Below are positions 1 through 11,322 of a DNA stretch of 64,000 nucleotides, piece by piece. Every line of letters begins with the position of its first letter. Positions within the stretch are counted from its first letter, which is position 1. A program made the position numbers and the translations under genes. The notes under the pieces are model-generated. The model did no database searches and had not been told where the DNA came from. It was given only the letters and a program-made list of their open reading frames with translations. This DNA comes from Sipunculus nudus (taxonomy: Eukaryota; Annelida; Sipuncula; Golfingiida; Sipunculidae), in the NCBI GenBank assembly GCA_026874595.1, contig CM049314.1, forward strand, positions 61,299,300 through 61,363,299, in the 5' to 3' direction.

Positions 1-230
1 GTGGTCTGCCCCATTTCCACCAGTTATTCGAAATATTCTGTCAGACGACACTCTTTCTATCAGACTTTCTAATTTCCGATATGAAAGTGGACCGAGTGTG
101 TCAATTCCTTCACGAATGAAATTTGCCATGGCAAATAAAAAAAGTATATATGAAAGGAGAATTTAAAGGAGGCTTTTCCAATATCTGACCATCATATCAC
201 GTTGTTTCCGTTTGTCAACATGGGCACATT
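1..230. other. unassigned intergenic sequence
   Basis: No gene is seen here. The stretch around 150-180 (GGAGAATTTAAAGGAGGCTT) resembles 63810-63842 near the other end of the window, so a short dispersed repeat or duplicated flank is possible. Confidence 0.4.
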
Positions 231-760
231 TACCGTGTTTGCTTACAGCTTGTAGATGAACAAACTCATGCGTCCGTCACATGGGCCTTATTAGGACCTT
301 TCTCAGCAGGTGTTACCTAAATTTTATGAAAATTAAACTTATCCAAAATCATACAAATTCTTTAAATAAGAGAAATGAATAGCTGCTTTAACTACTGATT
401 ATATTACTGGTCATGGGACCGTATTGGTTACTTCTATCTATCACAGAGGGCGCTGCCCGATAAGAGGTAACAATATTTCGGTGTCCCGCTCGGACGTTAC
501 CCGATAGGACCAAACGTCCGATAGGGTATTGCCATCAAGATGCGTGTAAGCCGACAGTATTCCAACCCCTGGCTCGCTCTTTGTACAAATTATGAGTGTG
601 AAGGGACTATATCAAATGAGTGTGTGGCCAACTGGTCTGTACCTTATCGGCCTAAGGTCATGGAGGAAACTTGGGCATGACGTCACGTTATAACGTATCA
701 TTAATTTATATTCAATACTGTAGTGTACCAAAGATAATTCTGTCTGCATTCAAAGTTATT
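231..760. repeat. duplicated block, partner of 21500-21995
   Basis: The stretch aligns by eye with 21500-21995 over about 500 bp. Shared landmarks are ACCGTGTTTGC, GCTTGTAGAT, a CCGTCACA-GGG segment, TGCCCGATAAGAGGTAA and CATGGAG followed by a short A/C-rich segment. Divergence is substantial, with many substitutions and small gaps, so this is an old duplication or an old dispersed element. No open reading frame is shared. Confidence 0.6.
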
Positions 761-1237
761 TTTTTAAATAAATACATATACTAAAAAATGATATAGAATA
801 AAAAGGATATTAGAGTAGTTTCCTGTTTGCCGCCAGATGTCTTCTCACTTCACTAAAATTGGTGCATTTACCGGTCAAAATGACCATAGATTGTATAAAT
901 TTCGGTTTGTGTTGTATTGATAATATGTTTAATTCTTCTATAAACCATTCTTTAATCTAACGTGAATGCCTGTTTCAACTTGGTGCGGTGAAAGTCTGCC
1001 TCACGGATGTTTAAACAGAAATGTTCAAATACATGTACATTTTGGCACGTACTTCTTGTGTAGCATAAAGACACCAAATGACGGGGTCATGCGGTACTAT
1101 TTGTAGCAACGGTCAAGCAAATTTACGCTCCTTGCTTTCATTTTTTACTACTTTTAAGTGCGTCCCCAATGTTACCACTCTTCTTAGATAATCTTTAAAG
1201 TTAAAAATATTATTTACCCTTGTCCACAATTATATAT

Positions 1238-1610
1238 TCAGTAATATTCCCGGTAGTAAATGTCACATACAAGTATATACCAAGTCGGCAACGCTTGAAT
1301 GCGCTGTGTAAAAATACATAAGTTAAAACTAGTACAGAAAGTGTCATGAAACGAATTACTCAGTGCCGTTATACGAACCAACCCCCCATATTTTGATGGA
1401 ACCAATATTACCAGTTGTACGCGGTGCACATTTAGTGGAAGAGCTACATTTAGTGTTTAGTATATACCAGGTCAAAAATGCTTGAATACGCTTTGGCGAG
1501 CTAAATCAGTTGAATATTTGAACAGGAGGAAAGTGTCATGAAAATGAATCACGCTGTGCCGTTATAAGTACAACCCCTCATATTTCGATTGAAACAAGGG
1601 ACCCATGGGT
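1238..1610. repeat. two-unit tandem repeat, related to 10456-10740
   Basis: Two diverged units of about 187 bp. TATATACC recurs at 1274 and 1461, each followed by GCTTGAAT.CGCT, a GTGTCATGAAA segment, GTGCCGTTATA and a CCCCATATTTTGAT or CCTCATATTTCGAT segment. The same unit recurs in tandem at 10456-10740 with a spacing of about 177 bp. It is non-coding and looks like a dispersed minisatellite or short element. Confidence 0.65.
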
Positions 1611-1707
1611 CACGGCGCTCAGCTGTTATATATGATAAAAAATATGATTTGGGAAAGAGGCACTTGCTTGTTTTGTGTGGTAATAAATATAAGCTTTATT
1701 ATGAGTT

Positions 1708-2210
1708 TGTAACATTCTTGCCCTTTGACCTGGACCTCAGTTGGTCATGCAGGGGCGGGGCATAAACACTGATTGACAGTAAACATAGAGATGCCCCACA
1801 GCCAATCACAGGCAGCTAAGGACTTCGCCCTCTGCCGCCCCTCTGGGATAAAAACCCCCTTGCCCTGGCAATTCCGGCCTCTCTTGGATCATCTTGCAGT
1901 GGACCCCTATGCCTGCCCCCTGTGGCAGGCAGAGGGTATATGGCTTCTTTTTCACCTTGGGGTTGGTTTTACGACAATGTCGGCTACCCAGGTGAAGAGC
2001 CACCCACATCCAAAGAGCAGTCCTTTTAACTAGTCTGGTAAGTATCTTTCTGTTTCATTTATAAGTCTAGATAATAATATGCAGTCCTGATATTTTGAAG
2101 GTTTAGGCTCTAAATTTTATTCCAGTAAAAAGTGTTATTTTATCTCTTTAAATTGTGCGAGTGCATGTTGCCCAAGCCCAATTTCCTCCCAGAATAAATA
2201 AGCAGCTACA
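1708..2210 (+). repeat. 5' LTR of LARD-like copy 1
   Basis: The 503-bp repeat holds a plausible Pol II promoter in order: GC box GGGGCGGGGC at 1752-1761, CCAAT at 1802-1806 and a TATA-like GATAAAAA at 1847-1854. A polyadenylation signal AATAAA is at 2193-2198, close to the LTR end. A strong splice-donor match, CTG/GTAAGTAT, lies at 2038. The 86-codon frame inside the LTR overlaps an antisense frame and is not a convincing gene. Confidence 0.93.
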
Positions 2211-2212
2211 TC

Positions 2213-2224
2213 TGGCGAGCGATG
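2213..2224 (+). promoter_or_regulatory. candidate primer-binding site
   Basis: TGGCGAGC begins 2 nt after the 5' LTR, and copy 2 has the same bases at 54442. A TGG start and 2-nt offset fit a tRNA 3'-end priming site. The cognate tRNA is not identified, and the two copies diverge after the eighth base, which weakens the call. Confidence 0.5.
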
Positions 2225-4749
2225 CTATTTGGTTGTTACTAACAGCTAGGAGACGAATTCTGGTAAATAAATTGCTTATTTTGAGTTAATTCTGGGTTTT
2301 TTAACATCAGTATATACTTAAGGGGCTTAGGTTGTAAAAGTCTGCTAAATAAGCGATCTATTCAAATGGAAACATAGTAACAGCTTCAAAAATGCCTGAC
2401 TTTCATTTCTTAAGTAAATTCCTTTTATTTAGTGCACTCGTTTTGTGAACTAGAATAGGGGCTTTTCATAAATGTAGATCCGTCTCTGTTTAAAGAACAA
2501 TGCGCATAATTTTATTTGGAAAGGGTAGTACTACTTTAGATTCATATTGATAAACCATTATAGTAATTTGCTCTTCTTTGGCTATGAAGCGGCGTATACA
2601 TTATAAAACAGTGTATGCTTCAAACAATCATCTATTAAATTCAAAATCATTCGTAGGTGTACAATAATCCCACAGTATTGAACCTTTATCTGTACAATTT
2701 ACACTAAATACTACGGTTATTGGGAATTTGCATTGTGGATAAACCAGTCATATTAGTTTTACATTCTTATAAAATGAGAGCCTTAATATCAATGTATTTC
2801 TAATTACTTCAGTCGTTAATTGAAATTAAATCCCACAGTGTTAAACTTGAATTGTGTGTTCCCACCAGGAGGTTATATATAAAATAAAAAGAAAATAAAA
2901 AAAAAAGTGTCCTGTAATCATGTATATAAAATATGTGTAACTAAGATGTAAAAGCAAGAGAAATAAAACGTGCTATGTGTACCATTAGGGGATGTGTAAA
3001 AACTGTAACACACATCTCCTTATTGCATTGGGCATAAGTGTAATCTGCAAATATTTCATGCCCCCATGCAAACAGCCAGGCAACTTGTGCCTGCAATTGT
3101 ATATATTTCATATTTTACTTATAATGAATGACCTTTTCTTTGCAAAATTAATGTGTTGATCAGATTTTATGTATATAACAACTTTCAGGACTTGATCTAA
3201 ATTAGCTGGATTATATTGAAATAAGAGTAACAGCTAACCTTTTATTATGCGTAGCTGTCTCTTGAATAGAAGTAACATAGCTTCTCTTTTGTACATATGT
3301 ATAGATGCTGTAGAATGGAAAATATTTAAACTGTTATGTTATGCATGTACATATTGAATGAATACCACTGAACTGGTTATTGAGAATGTATTTTGATAGA
3401 AACATCAATTAAATATCCTATTATTCCATCTGTATTGTCAGTTAAAAATATTTTATAAGCCTGATCTACATTCAAATGTTATTGTAAAACCCGATATTCA
3501 GTGATCTTTATGTTTAAACAATTTGGGTTTCTTGTGCAAAGAAATTTAGCCTACATGTTGGTTTTAAAACAAGGCTTTAAATCCTTAAATTACCATACCT
3601 GGTGTTCTATTGTTTGGCGAATTTTAAATTACAGAAAGGGCACACCTGGTAGATACATTTTAGTGTGTCATTCAAACAAACGGACCCGTTGGGCAAGTTT
3701 CATCTCCTGGTCACAGGTTATTGCATAATCCCATGCCCTGTAAACATCACCCTTGGGTTTCAAAGTTAGCTGTGTCTCACAGGGCCTGCTGGCAATCCCC
3801 TTATCTGACAGGTCAGATTAATAATCCAGGTGCATTCAGTGCCCCATATGGGGTTATATCATACTGAGTAGGATAAGCTGAGATTTGCTGTCAACACTAA
3901 AACTCTGTCAAAGGAGCCCAGACAAGTTACTTAACACACCACCGGTATTTAGATACACCTGTTACCTGGTGTGATGTCATGTGAACCTTTGTCATGTGTC
4001 ATGTACCTTATACCCAACCTGAAACTTTGTACCTTTAACATGCCTTCATGTGCTGGTAACCCACTTCAAATAATAATAAAAATAAATAAATAAAACTAGT
4101 AAACTAATTAAAAAAAAAAAAAAAAACCTAATAAAAATAACATTTAAATAAAATATTATTCAATAATTGGGCCTATCTTTCTGTTGGGCTCTCTTATATG
4201 TCCAACTGATACAAGCAGATACTTTTAAGGTTTTTAGCCCTTGCCTTTAGATAATCCTAATAACTTGTTACAATTAATAATGAACTATGATGTTAAAAAT
4301 ATAACAATAAAACCAGATTAACACTTAATAATTTAGATCAATAATTTAAATAGATATTTACTATTTCTCAGAGGATTACCTCTGAGGCATGCTCATATTT
4401 TATTTACACTTTGACTAAATTCATTTGTTGATTTTGGATTTTGTATTTGCATTTAACTTTAACACAAATGTAGACTATTATCTCAAATCTATTTAAACTG
4501 TTCATAAACATTTTATTATTAATTACATTTGATTTATAAAATTCTTATTTTAAAATGAAACTTTTACAAACTTAGTTATTTCCAATGATAGTGAGTAACA
4601 TTTATAACTCTACTTGATTAGACAAATTCAAAAGTAAATAGTATGATACTTATCAATTTAATTAAGGCAGTTAATTCTGCCTCACATACTGCTGGACTTG
4701 ATATGCATGACTATAACTTTGAATTTCTCTGGTGAAATTAACTACCTAT

Positions 4750-5215
4750 AGGCTGGATGTAACATGTCTGACACGCGTGGAAGGTTTTTTATTGGTATTC
4801 TATTTGCCTAGATCTCAGTATCTGGCATAGTACCATTTAATTCTGCCTCAACCTTGAGACATTTACTAGTTGCTTTTTAGGGTTAATATCCCGGCATAGT
4901 ATGTGCTTTTCCTGGTTGAGTTTTCATTTAGTTTAGCATATAAGGGCATAAAATTTATACCAGTTGCCTTGGGTGATACCCGGCGTGGTTGTCCCTTCTT
5001 ATGCAGTGTTTTATTGCTGGCAAGGTTCCCAGTCGCTTTTTTAGGAGATGTTCTCCGGCATGGAAACAATTTTTGCCTAGTGATATAGGTGTCTGACATG
5101 GCTGCATGTCTGCCCTGTGGGTTTTGCGTATCGCCTTGAGAGTTCTCGATTTTTGCAGGGTACCACCTTTCACCTAGAGTATTTTGTATCTGGTATGGTG
5201 GCGCCACTTGCATAG
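4750..5215. repeat. degenerate short-period repeats inside LARD copy 1
   Basis: A core like CYGGCATGGT recurs at about 4822, 4890, 4979, 5054, 5092 and 5191, usually 40-100 bp apart, with surrounding TTTTTATTGG/CCTAG-like sequence. The copies are far diverged from one another but the whole block is kept in element copy 2 (about 56960-57430). The longest antisense frame (4866-5264) runs across these repeats and looks incidental. Confidence 0.45.
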
Positions 5216-6098
5216 GATTGTACCTGTCATCATATCTAAACCTAGCTATAACATCAACCAGCACAAATTTTTCTCTTTAAGTATTGGGAGTAATTTAAAT
5301 AAATTAGACCAGCGTGCATACTTAACACACCAATTAAACTGGCATCACTCATTTAGAAGCTTAACTTGTTTAATTAGGTTAATTTAAGTGAAATCCTATC
5401 AATAATATTAATAGGTGAGCAACACACCAAAATACTAAATAAGTTGAATAAATACACGAATAAAATGAACAAATAAGCTGACTTCAAGTTTATGTCTACT
5501 CTATATTGCATTTGAGAGTAATGATATTTAAAATAAATAACAAACCACATATACATTGCTTGATGGGTATAACTTTTTTGTTTTCATATTTCACTGCGGA
5601 TTCGAGTTAAGAAACGTTAATGTTGTGGTGTAAATTTGAGTACTACAAACTAACTTAGCTATTACACATAATCTGAATCTACAGATTTTAATAAGAAGAA
5701 ATAGATAATGATAAAAATCAGAATGATAATATTCTTGATGATAAAATAATGATTTATAAAAATATAAACAATAAACTATAAAGGCTAGACACAGATTAAA
5801 AAGGAAATTCTCGTTATGCAAATAAACTAATGAATAGGTAACTAACCCTGATATCTAATTTGAATGTTATATTCATAGATACCTGTAGGGTAATAAATAA
5901 CTTTGATGTTACAAATTCTTGGGCAGCACTGCTTACCATTTTCCCTCAATTAAAGTCATGTATAGGTGTTGTTTATTACAGGTAGACTTTCTTTAACTGA
6001 TTAAAACTACTCTGCAATCATTGAATTATCTGGAAATATTATTTGATGTATTACTATGCTTAAGTTCACATGTAAATATATAAGGAGATCTTACATTT

Positions 6099-6660
6099 AG
6101 CGAGAAATCTCGCTGTTATTTGATTATTATTACTTGGTCAGTTGTAGTTCGTATTTTAGCCCAGTGAGAGGGCATATTTCAGCCGAGCGGGGCTTAAAAA
6201 ACCGTCTAGATTTTGAGGCCAAACAGGGCACAGAATAAATACTGTTTATGAAAAGCTTACCTGAGGGTAACGCATATACGTCTAAACACTGATCAGATGA
6301 TGATACAGTGTGCGAGTGAATCTCGCTAGATAAGTCGACCAATAGTCTTATTATTTCACCCCAGTGAGAGGGCATGTTTCGGCCGTGCGGGGCCTAAAAT
6401 ACCGTCTGTATTTTGAGGCCAAACAGGGCACAGAATAAATACTGTTTATGAAAAGCTTACCCGAGGGTAAAGCATTTACGTCTAAACAGTGATCAGATGA
6501 TGATACAGTGTGCTAGCGAATCTCGCTGTATTAGTAGACCAGTGGTCGAAATATTAATTAGCCCAATGAGGGGGCATGTTTCAGCCAGACGGGGCTCTAA
6601 ATAAATTCCGTTACAGTCGTGAGGCCTGACAGGGCACAAAGAAAATACTGTCCATTAAAT
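6099..6660. repeat. about 200-bp tandem repeat, 2.5 units, inside LARD copy 1
   Basis: CCAGTGAGAGGGCAT occurs at 6161 and 6361 and a variant CCAATGAGGGGGCAT at 6563, giving a period of 200-202 bp. The block opens with a perfect inverted repeat, AGCGAGA-AA-TCTCGCT (6099-6114), and diverged versions of it (GCGAGTGAATCTCGCT, TAGCGAATCTCGCT) recur at unit junctions. Copy 2 keeps the same array at 58321-58880. A structured RNA or packaging role is possible but unproven. Confidence 0.8.
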
Positions 6661-7025
6661 CTGATACGTTGGTTATTTTTGCCAATCTTGTATCTTCGGG
6701 CTATACAACTTTTGGGGACCATATTTACCCCTAGTTTTATATACTCCATATAAAACGGAGAAATGAGCCCAGATTATGCCTATTAGAGGGTCCATTTATG
6801 TAACCGTTGTCAATTTTATTTGATAATGTATAGTTGAAAACTTAGATCAAGTGTTTAACTGTTTTAATGTTTTACTAAGGGGCCGCTTATCATCATTCTT
6901 TATGTTTGATTATGTATAATTTTTTGTGAGAGCTATTTTTTTAAATAGTCATGTCTAGGTTATTGCCGCAAAAATTATACTTGTGTCATAAGGACAGATA
7001 CTGCTCTCTTGTATTTTATTTTCAG

Positions 7026-7360
7026 AGGCTCCATTTTCGCATGAACCAGTTGTCAGCCATCAGTGCAGCCTTCCCAGTGTGGTCCGGCTCAGCTCTTCTG
7101 CTACAGCAAGCTGCAACCTGAGCCAACATTCCACTACAGCCAGATATTGGACGCTTTTTTAAACGCAGATCACCTTGAGTTAATACTGAGGCCTGTGGCG
7201 CCACCAACTGGACTGATATGTTATTAAATCCTTTATGGCCACCTGGCTCACTAATGGACTGTAACATGTAACAACTTATTGCACCTGGTGCATGTTGAAT
7301 ATCATTGATGTGTCTTTGAATGTTTTATATTGTTTTTGAATGTGCAATAAAAATTACACA
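7026..7360 (+). other. candidate spliced 3' exon of LARD copy 1
   Basis: A textbook 3' splice site (TTTTATTTTCAG) ends at 7025. An AATAAA signal lies at about 7345, with mRNA-like 3'-end sequence around it. With the donor in the LTR (2038) this could give a roughly 0.6-kb spliced polyadenylated RNA. The only sense frame soon after the acceptor is a 26-codon one starting at about 7040. Copy 2 keeps acceptor, short frame and signal (exon from 59251). Splicing is inferred from motifs only. Confidence 0.4.
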
Positions 7361-7647
7361 ATCCCTGAACTTTCAAAACAACTATCAGACTGCAAAGTCC
7401 CTATTCACTGGGGGTACTGTGTGGGGAGAGAACACTCCCTACCCGCTGTTGTAGCATTGGATAAACCTACCTCCCCCCTCCCAACATGGGAGTTAGGGGT
7501 TGGGTAGCCGGCTAACAGCCTATACACAGCCTGCCAGCCATGTTTTGGTCATACAACAAACAAACAAAAACAATCCCTCCTTTCCAAAGGCTAGATATTA
7601 TGACTGCTATCGCAAAATTTTCCACTGAAGTGTAAAATTTTCCCTAT

Positions 7648-7659
7648 AGGGGGGAAGGA
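7648..7659 (+). promoter_or_regulatory. polypurine tract of LARD copy 1
   Basis: AGGGGGGAAGGA lies directly before the TG of the 3' LTR, the position used to prime plus-strand DNA synthesis. It is identical in copy 2 (59873-59884). It fixes the element orientation as plus. Confidence 0.9.
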
Positions 7660-8162
7660 TGTAACATTCTTGCCCTTTGACCTGGACCTCAGTTGGTCAT
7701 GCAGGGGCGGGGCATAAACACTGATTGACAGTAAACATAGAGATGCCCCACAGCCAATCACAGGCAGCTAAGGACTTCGCCCTCTGCCGCCCCTCTGGGA
7801 TAAAAACCCCCTTGCCCTGGCAATTCCGGCCTCTCTTGGATCATCTTGCAGTGGACCCCTATGCCTGCCCCCTGTGGCAGGCAGAGGGTATATGGCTTCT
7901 TTTTCACCTTGGGGTTGGTTTTACGACAATGTCGGCTACCCAGGTGAAGAGCCACCCACATCCAAAGAGCAGTCCTTTTATCTAGTCTGGTAAGTATCTT
8001 TCTGTTTCATTTATAAGTCTAGATAATAATATGCAGTCCTGATATTTTGAAGGTTTAGGCTCTAAATTTTATTCCAGTAAAAAGTGTTATTTTATCTCTT
8101 TAAATTGTGCGAGTGCATGTTGCCCAAGCCCAATTTCCTCCCAGAATAAATAAGCAGCTACA
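7660..8162 (+). repeat. 3' LTR of LARD-like copy 1
   Basis: Same length as the 5' LTR and, by eye, identical except at one position just before the splice-donor motif (TTTTATCTAG here, TTTTAACTAG in the 5' LTR). It is followed by the target duplication AGTT. Confidence 0.95.
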
Positions 8163-9230
8163 AGTTGTTGGTGTTTAGATTATGTATGATTTTGATAGTA
8201 TCTTTGGAGACAGGGAAGAGGATTGATTTCATTTATATTATTAACAAATGGAGTGCTATTGTTACACAGATTTTGACTTGGCCATATAACTTGTAAGCAG
8301 CACATATAATAAAAGAGTTTAACCATTTATTAGAATTTAATAACAAATATTGTGCCAATATAATTTTTATTTAAAAAAAAATAAGAAGAAAATCATATGA
8401 TTTTTTAAAATAAAATATAACTGAATTGATTATTGAAATAATATTATAGAATATATTCATGAATGCATTCATGAATACATTTTGAAAGTATCTGCAATGG
8501 TATTCAAATACTTTCATTTTTACCTGAATTCCCATTCTTACGCAATAAAATTTTTTAATGCATTACATATTCATATTCGGGACTACTTTCACATCAATCT
8601 ACACACTAGACACAGTAGGAATCTAGATTAATATTATCAACTGCATCTTTGTCAATCATTAATTTCCTTCATATGATCCCTAATGATTAGTAATGAATAA
8701 TATGATTTATTTTTTTGTCATTAAAATTTCACTGAAAAATACCATAGGTGACTGCATGGTGTTATTTGGAATAACATTGACATTGACATTCTTTCCATCC
8801 ATACAAGATTCTTACATCATCAGTAACTGCAAGTTAATTTTCTGATACTCATCAACTAACAAATTCCTTTTCTATTAATTTTTCTTTAATTTGTTATAAA
8901 AAAAAACTATACAAAATTATTAATTTATTGTTTATTTTTATGTTGTTTTTCAAAACATCTACTAGATGAGTTGGGTTGGACACCTGGATCAACTGTGGCT
9001 TGGTATTAGCTGCCTGGCTGCCCTAGTGTATGCTTCGCTCAAGCATGCATAATCTGATGAAAGGTCAACAAGGTCAACATACAGGTGACTGAAGAGGGGC
9101 TGGATTAAGCCTGGGTCTGACATGGTCTCATAAAAACATTAATAAAAGCTACAATATTTGGCCAATTTCTTTCAGCTTTCTAAACTACAAAGATAAAATC
9201 CTTATGTGTGCATGATATGAAAATTATATC
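8163..9230. other. AT-rich intergenic sequence
   Basis: No gene, RNA or element boundary could be recognised. The sequence is low-complexity AT-rich apart from a more GC-rich patch at about 8960-9120. Confidence 0.5.
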
Positions 9231-10440
9231 AACAGTGCTCTCAGGAAACAAACGTGCCATGGTCAAAGTTGGGCAAAATTTAAGGTTCTAATTTTATATT
9301 TATACTAATTACTTATAAAATTTGAAAAATTCAGAACTAATTTTTGGTATTCAATTGAATCTTGATTAAATAATGTTACATTCCTGACAAAAAAACTCTA
9401 GCTTCAGCAATCCTCTTGTTAAGTAAGTAAATATATTTCTTGATTTTTTAAAAAGTGCATTATGTTTGGGCCCATAACTTAAAAAAATTACGCAATACTG
9501 ACATCATTTCTGGCATGTGCATAGCGAATATATAGAAAAATATATATATTATATATGATCAAAGTCAGATCAGTGGTTTTGATATTAGGCAGTCTTACAG
9601 TGTAACGATGGGTTTTTAATGGAAAAATGACGTTTTTTATCAATATTTCGAAGGAATTAAGTCCTAGTGATCAAAACTTGATGTTAACTTGATGGGACAT
9701 GGTGCTTGAAAACTTGAATAAAATCTACAGTTTTTGATCAACTGGTTTCAAATCTTTGATGTTAACAGACAAAATGCTAAAAAAAACATGCTGTGAAAAT
9801 TAAATCCACACTACTTACAGGAAAAAAACGTGCCATGGTCAAACTTGAGCAAAATTTAAGGTACCAATTTTATATTTTTGCCAATATTAAAAAAAATTTA
9901 ACAGATTTTGATCTAAATTTTGGTATACAATTAAATTTTGATTAATTAAAGTTGTATTACTGAAAAAAGTCCCTACCTTTAACTCTTTTGGTCTTAAGTG
10001 ACCAAATATCTTTCCTGATTTTTTTACAAAGTCAATTATGTTTGGGCCCATAACTTTTTTAAATTAAATGATACTGACTTAATTTCTGGCATGTACATAG
10101 GAAATATATAGTGGAATATTTATGGTAAATATGAAGAAAACCAGATGAGTGGTTTTGATATTAGGCAGTCCTGAAGTGTGAAAATAGATTTCTAATAAAA
10201 AAAAATTGAGGTTTTTCCTTAATATCTCGAAGGAACGAAGTCCTATTGACCAAATTTTCGGCATGGTAGGAGATTTTTGGGACATCTAACTGTATGGCGA
10301 ATTTCAGATTCGTAGGTCCAATGGTGTCGAAACGTGCCAGTCTTACGGACGAACATCCGGACAGACGGACGGACGGACAGACAGACGGACGGACGACGGA
10401 CAATGGACCACGACTATAGCTCAGATGACTTATAGTCAGC
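9230..10440. repeat. tandemly duplicated dispersed element with GACGGA tail
   Basis: Two diverged units about 576 bp apart share CGTGCCATGGTCAAA, TTTGGGCCCATAACT (9465 and 10041), a TCTGGCATGT.CATAG segment and a GTGGTTTTGATATTAGGCAG segment. The second unit ends in GATTCGTAGGTCCAATGG, then AAACGTGCC and a GACGGACG-type microsatellite (about 10345-10405). Related single copies are at about 15700-16020 and 20811-20880. It is non-coding and its class is unknown. Confidence 0.7.
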
Positions 10441-10455
10441 TGAGCTAAAAATGTA

Positions 10456-10740
10456 ACCAGTTGTATGTGGAGAACAGTTAATGGAAGAGCCATCCCGTGT
10501 TCAGTATATACCAGGTCAGAACGCTTGAATACGCTGTGTCGAGCTGATTCAGTTGAATATTTGACAAGGATGAAAATGTCATGATGTGCCGTCATAAGTA
10601 CCAACTCCCCGTATTTCGATTGAATCAATGGTACCAGTTGTACGTGGAGAACAGTTAATGGAAGAGCCACCCGTGTTCAGAGGGAAACAAGGTTACCAAC
10701 TGCACGCGGTGTAAAATAAATGGAACAGCCACATGAAACT
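10456..10740. repeat. two-unit tandem repeat, related to 1238-1610
   Basis: ACCAGTTGTA starts at 10456 and 10633, giving a 177-bp period, each followed by GTGGAGAACAGTTAATGGAA. A third, partial unit begins about 10695. Same family as 1238-1610. Confidence 0.7.
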
Positions 10741-11195
10741 CCTGGGTACCTGGTTTCGAGGGGCCCGCGCGGACAGATTCCTGTGGACAACTGCAATCTC
10801 TCGCTGTGATTCCCCGTTAATTCTTATTATGGTGCGTGATTGTGGAGATTGCGCGTGTCCCATATCCTTATATTGCATCTAAAGAAAATTTCGTAAGCAC
10901 AATCCGTGTACCGGCGATGTTTCAATTGTGTCCCTAAGTAGTGACCGGCGGGTTTATTGTTTCGGCGTGTTCTATATTTTAGTTTGTCTGATGAGCCTTA
11001 TAATGTATTTTTCAATAAACGCTGGCCTTAAATAGAGGCCTACCTTGTTTAGCCGCCTGGTCAAAGCAAAGTCTGAAATAAAATAAACGCCCGGGGGTCA
11101 GTCCAAGGAAGTACTTTATGTTCTGTTATGTTCTCCAGACCATTCTCCAGACCATTCACCTAATAAAGTGACCATGATAGAGAGATCCACTCTAT
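10741..11195. other. unassigned, relatively CpG-containing intergenic sequence
   Basis: This patch has more CpG than its surroundings (for example GGGGCCCGCGCGGAC at about 10758 and CCGGCG at about 10911). It lies about 2 kb upstream of SLC22 gene 1. It could hold a first exon or promoter but nothing in it proves this. Confidence 0.3.
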
Positions 11196-11322
11196 GTGTC
11201 AGAAAAGAACACGATGAGACGTGGAAAACACACACACATACACGTTTATATACATATACATGAATATATGAATATATTTACATATGTGTGTTTTCCACAT
11301 GCCTCATCATGTATCTTTTAAC
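11196..11322. repeat. imperfect inverted repeat, hairpin-forming
   Basis: Arms of about 40 bp (around 11199-11238 and 11281-11322) contain GTGGAAAACACACA and its complement TGTGTGTTTTCCAC, followed by ATGAGGC/GATGAGAC-type flanks. The loop is a CA/TA-rich stretch. It could be a small foldback element. Confidence 0.6.

Larger units (their letters stand above)
1708..8162 (+). mobile_element. complete non-coding LTR retrotransposon (LARD-like), copy 1
   Basis: Two direct 503-bp LTRs (1708-2210 and 7660-8162) flank 5449 bp of internal sequence. The LTRs begin TGTAAC and end GCTACA, so they carry the usual TG...CA ends. The element is bracketed by the 4-bp duplication AGTT (1704-1707 and 8163-8166). 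A purine tract abuts the 3' LTR and a TGGCGAGC primer-site candidate lies 2 nt inside the 5' LTR. By eye the two LTRs differ at one base (about 2030), so the insertion is young. The internal region has no reading frame above 132 codons and no gag, protease, reverse transcriptase or integrase that I can recognise. It must have been moved by proteins supplied in trans, as in large retrotransposon derivatives. Copy 2 is at 53941-60383. Confidence 0.95.

Noticed and set aside
1773-2033. 86-codon frame in the LTR, repeated in all four LTRs
   Set aside because: It runs through promoter-like LTR sequence, has an equally open antisense frame, and is frameshifted between element copies 1 and 2.
4866-5264. 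132-codon antisense frame inside LARD copy 1, partly kept in copy 2 (57078-57425)
   Set aside because: It crosses degenerate tandem repeats, and most of the few base differences between copies change the protein, so there is no sign of coding constraint. No family is recognised.
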